11,067 bases of DNA from Bondarzewia mesenterica (taxonomy: Eukaryota; Basidiomycota; Agaricomycetes; Russulales; Bondarzewiaceae), in contig SGPL01000762.1 in NCBI GenBank assembly GCA_004802705.1, positions 1 to 11,067 on the forward strand. The letters run 5' to 3'. Position 1 is the stretch's first letter; each line of letters starts with the position of its first letter. Shown piece after piece: positions 8,257-11,067 of the stretch. The position numbers were made by a program, and so were the translations under genes. The notes under the pieces were generated by a model. It saw nothing but the letters and a program-made list of their open reading frames with translations. It made no database searches and was not told the DNA's origin.

Positions 8257-9606
8257 ATGTCCGCTCACCCTATGATCATTGCCAAACTCAAGGACACTAT
8301 GCACAACCTCATGAAGTCACTCTTTGAGGCTCCTGAGGAGCCTGAAGATTATATTGTCTGGGGTAATAAGAAGTTCGTGGGGATCCTGATACATCGTAAG
8401 AGTTTTGGGGAGTTGACGACTATGCTGACCTTTTCACAGAATCATTTAGAGACCCTGGATGGGTATATCATAGACACAGAGGTCGATGCATAGGTGAAGG
8501 ATATGTCCACTATGCTTGAGCCTATCACTATGTAAGAGTGGCTTGAGTAGGGTGTACGCATTCTTCCTCAACTGTCGGAGTTCATGAAGTGAGAGAAGGA
8601 AGAGCAGATCACTGTAGAGAAGATGCACGAATAGGAGGCACAGATTGTGGCAGTAAAGGTGAAGGAATCTGAGAGAGCTGAATATTGCAAGGTTCACGAG
8701 GCAGAGAAGTGGGAGTTATTCATGGCAAATAAGATATCGGCTGAGGAAGTGGAATGGAACTCAGAGGATGAGCAAATGTCGCTCAAGGTGGGGAGCCTTG
8801 GTGACCACAACATGAACACAAAGATGACCGTGCTGACTTCGGAGACTAGGGGTGAAACCAGTGCCATCAGCAATATCAGAAAGGGTAAGGGTTGCATTGA
8901 GAAGTGGAAGACCAGCGAGGTTGTAGCAAGTGAATCCATGGTTGTCACGAAGTGGCCCAAGTGTGCGACCCAATGCGAACCTAAGGTGATCCCTGAAGGG
9001 GCCATTCCTGTGAGTTCTCGCCATCCTAGCTATTACCATGCTGATTTTATGAATATCGCAGGTCAACAACATGTGCTACTAGTGTATGACCAAATTCAGT
9101 GCCCCCTATGCATGCTATCAGATCCCCGGTATGAACAAGTGCATGAAGTGCATGCAGGATAAGAAGTGATGCTCCTTGTCCACTGAGGTTGCTTGCAGCA
9201 CTGTTCCAGTCATTAAAATTGAGCTTGCTGAAAAGAAGGCCTCTAGCTCATCAGGTAAGTGGTCACCCTAGTTTTACATTTTATTGCGCTGATCTTCTCA
9301 CATAGCTCCTCATCTCAAGCCAGTTGCGCATTTATCTGGATCGAGTACGACAACCACTGCACATTTCCTCAAGAAATTAGTGTCTGAGAAAAGCTCATGA
9401 GCAAAGTCGCAGCCTCTGTGGAGTTTAAGATGTCTCTGCTTGGCTTAATCAATGCCGAGGACATGATCACTTGGCACCTGGAGAGCAATGCGCATGAGCT
9501 GATCATCATTTTGGCTGAATGTGAGTCAGACAAGCATGAGTTAGAGAAGGTGAGGTGTGAGGTTCGTGCTGTGAAGAGGGCATTGGGCATTAAGGATGAT
9601 GAGTAG
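8257..9606 (+). pseudogene. Broken cysteine-motif protein gene, likely from a multicopy basidiomycete family
   Basis: The start at ATG 8257 is chosen for its leader and because the reading (MSAHPMIIAKLKD...) flows from there. The frame continues through stops at 8491, 8533, 8548, 8590 and 8632 with consistent coding character: an acidic block (EAPEEPEDYIVWGNKKFVG), a helical charged block (EREK/EAQ-like, about 8580-8720), then a Ser/Lys-rich linker ending in SSRHPSYYHADF. The frame shifts near 9110-9125 inside a Cys cluster: CPLC, then CMKC-x6-C (last Cys after a TGA at 9158). After the intron the frame changes again near 9397 into a 69-codon charged tail (ESDKHELEKVRCEVRAVKRAL) that looks coiled-coil. 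I recall similar Cys-cluster proteins in large numbers in Boletales, but I cannot name a function. Many changes are Arg to Cys/His/Trp/Gln or Ala/Thr to Val/Met, as expected from CpG decay. Nuclear or DNA-binding roles would be speculation. Confidence 0.65.
9255..9305 (+). other. Intron of the cysteine-motif gene (51 nt)
   Basis: The donor GTAAGT follows ...SSSS-G (phase 1). There is a branch-like CTGAT at 9289-9293 and the acceptor CATAG ends at 9305. Joining keeps a frame that reads APHLKPVAHLSGSSTTT. The size is typical of basidiomycete introns, which supports the locus having been a real spliced gene rather than a retrocopy. Confidence 0.75.
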
Positions 9607-9991
9607 GTGGCTGTGAAGTGGAAATTTTGTCGCAAGCATTCATCGGCTCACCGCCTCATATTTTGTAGTTTTTTATAATGTCCACAATGTTTGAAATGAG
9701 ACTGTAATGATTCATAAGCTTGAAGAAGTAGAGATAAGAAGAAATGAAGACAGAGGTAAAATAAAAAATGAGAAAATAGGAAAAGGCTCAGTAGATCATC
9801 ATGGCCATAAAACCCTAGGAGGTTTGCGCAAATTCAATCAGATCNTCAATGTGACTTAGAGAACATAGAGCNTGAAGATATCGGTGAAGTATTGGTGATG
9901 AGGGATGAAAGTGGGAATACGTNNTTGNGAAGTCTTGTGATGATTATCAGAAAAGGTAGCAGTGAATAGAATGAGAATATCGCGGGTATCA
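9607..9991 (-). mobile_element. Probable start of a second, different LTR (inner edge at 9991)
   Basis: On the minus strand a purine tract (GTTAGGAGGAGGAC) is followed at 9991 by TGATACCCGCGATATTC, the TG start expected of an LTR. A TATA-like TTATAAAAAAC on the minus strand lies at 9669-9678. I cannot find the opposite end (a CA terminus mirroring TGATACCC), so the LTR is probably truncated where it meets the gene ending at 9606, or its end is too diverged. The stretch also serves as the 3' flank of the plus-strand gene; no polyadenylation signal is clear. Confidence 0.4.
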
Positions 9992-10029
9992 GTCCTCCTC
10001 CTAACTAAAATATTGACTGTCCTCAGTTA
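9992..10029 (-). mobile_element. Polypurine tract and 3' untranslated end of the second retroelement
   Basis: The minus strand carries ACTGAGGACAGTCAATA...AGTTAGGAGGAGGAC. It is homologous to 8037-8071 (29 of 35 positions over 9995-10029). It begins about 30 bases after the polyprotein stop at 10061-10063, so the order stop codon, short spacer, polypurine tract, LTR is as expected. Confidence 0.6.
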
Positions 10030-10060
10030 TAAGTATATGAGGGAGAAGGTTTTGTCAAAC

Positions 10061-10333
10061 CTAGTGGAGATCTTCATCCTGCAAGGTCATAAGGTCATTG
10101 TCCAGAGCCTCAGGATCAGCAGTGGGTGAGGCTTCGAGTTCTTGAAAACATTGCGCAGAAATATTGAGTAGCTTGTCGAGGTTGGGAAAAGGGATCNATT
10201 GGTGAGTGAAGTAGGGGATGATACAGAAGGTGGCAATAGGNTGATCGTAAACAGANCCATCGAGTTCACAGAGGATATAAGCACCACTGCNATGATGNGN
10301 TGAAAGATGGTTTTCAACTTAGGTATGATTTAG
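10061..10333 (-). pseudogene. C-terminus of a Ty3/gypsy-type polyprotein (after integrase)
   Basis: Minus-strand frame from the TAA at 10319-10321 down to the TAG at 10061-10063 is open for 85 codons apart from one ambiguous TNG codon. It reads ...SGAYILCELDGSVYD-PIATF-IIPYF... then KLLNISAQCFQELEASPTADPE and ends DEDLH. The pattern GAY-L-ELDG...AAFR-IPY is a hallmark I associate with the segment after integrase in basidiomycete LTR retrotransposon polyproteins. The in-frame TAA and run of Ns upstream show the copy is broken or poorly sequenced; protease, reverse transcriptase, RNase H and the integrase core are absent. Homology of the tract at 9992 places it next to its own 3' end. Confidence 0.65.
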
Positions 10334-11067
10334 ATTTTCCTGCTTTCTCAAAATATACCTATTNTTCGATGNGATTGTTTTTGGAAGTTTGAGATGTGTT
10401 TATAGTGCAAATATTCCTGGGCTCANGAAATAGTTGTGGTGTGGGTAATATCTCCTTGTCAGAAGAAGATGCAACCAGAAAAGGGTGNGAACTNAATTTT
10501 CAGTTNAAAAGTATGAGTTCAGACAAAAGATGCTTCAAGCTACAGAACNTCGATATATTCAGGTGTTGCAATACNAACAACACTANNACTGAATACAAAT
10601 ATATCTTAAGAATACTCAGTAGCAACCCTAGGATTTATGACCTAGCTGATTACTAAAGAGAACAGATAAGAAAAATGACTAGGGGAAAAGTTTGTTCTCT
10701 CTTTCTCNTNAAAAGCTCTCCTTTTATANCTTTCTGAATCNCTGCTTTGTAATCCAANTTTCTCTCCTTTNTTTTTCCTTCTAGAATATTCCTGCTTTAT
10801 CATAATGTTTCCCTNAATTTNCCAGAATTTTCTACCAACTTCTTGCATTTTTCTTCTNTTTTCCTTCTTCNAACNTTCCAGCAAATTCTTCATCCTTCTG
10901 TGACTTTCTTTACCTTTCTGGCTCCTTCTGTACTAGATTATAAATTGTCCAAAATTCAGAATCAAAGAATGTGTTAGTCATCCTGAATAACAGTAGTGGT
11001 TCAGATGTTTAAGGATGAGCATACAAATGAGAGGGGGGGAAATATTTCAAACGAAGACTTTTTNTTT
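10334..11067. other. Low-quality pyrimidine-rich region with isolated Ns, no gene recognised
   Basis: Over 20 single N calls are scattered here. Upstream Pol coding is not recognisable past 10333 on the minus strand. An 86-codon plus ORF (10396-10656) has ambiguous residues and no family resemblance. From about 10690 to 10930 the plus strand is T/C-rich with words such as gaatattcc and ccagaattttc. A purine run gagaggggggga (11029-11040) could be a polypurine tract of yet another element running off the window, but nothing after it in the remaining bases confirms an LTR. Confidence 0.4.

Noticed and set aside
8446..9072. Minus-strand ORFs of 83-103 codons opposite the cysteine-motif gene
   Set aside because: Antisense shadows. 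The plus strand has the leader, the intron and consistent charged-helix coding.
10396..10656. 86-codon plus ORF in the N-rich tail
   Set aside because: Many ambiguous codons, no family resemblance and no leader; listed only within the region description.

Overview
This window looks like transposon-dominated, gene-poor DNA from a mushroom-forming basidiomycete (Agaricomycetes). The reasons are a decayed Kyakuja-Dileera-Zisupton (KDZ) transposase, a superfamily very abundant in those genomes, short fungal introns of 50-72 nt, and the tail of a Ty3/gypsy-type polyprotein of basidiomycete style. The order Boletales is my best guess, from remembered resemblance of the cysteine-motif gene at 8257-9606; it is not proven. 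No intact protein-coding gene with a recognised function is present. I see no tRNA, rRNA or CRISPR array.

Layout. (1) 1 to about 2393, minus strand: a fossil KDZ transposase whose 3' end runs off the window. It is full of in-frame stops but readable almost end to end, with two introns that can be placed by frame continuity (918-967 and 1313-1384) and a probable third (about 660-769). (2) About 2394-6990: A+T-rich, strongly CpG-depleted sequence with simple repeats and stray ORFs but no recognised gene. It may be the rest of the KDZ element and other dead repeats. (3) 6991-8035: a putative long terminal repeat in minus orientation with TGATG...CATCA ends, a TATA-like box and two clusters of a degenerate 10-bp repeat. 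It abuts a polypurine tract and a short internal remnant at 8036-8071. (4) 8257-9606, plus strand: a broken gene with a good start context, a 51-nt intron, a cysteine cluster (C-x2-C, then C-x2-C-x6-C) and a charged coiled-coil-like C-terminus. It is interrupted by at least five stops and two frame changes. (5) About 9650-10333, minus strand: a second LTR start (TGATACCC at 9991), a related polypurine tract (9992-10029) and the last ~85 codons of a Ty3/gypsy-type polyprotein. (6) 10334-11067: low-quality sequence with many isolated Ns, pyrimidine-rich, with nothing securely identified.

The parts do not form a pathway. They read as nested and adjoining mobile elements of different ages: the left ~7 kb is old (few CpG sites, many C-to-T and G-to-A changes), while the 7-10.3 kb part keeps more CpG and is younger. 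The most interesting arrangement is the plus-strand cysteine-motif gene lying between two LTR/polypurine boundaries that both point the other way. It may be a cargo gene carried antisense in a non-autonomous retroelement, or simply a gene hit by flanking insertions.
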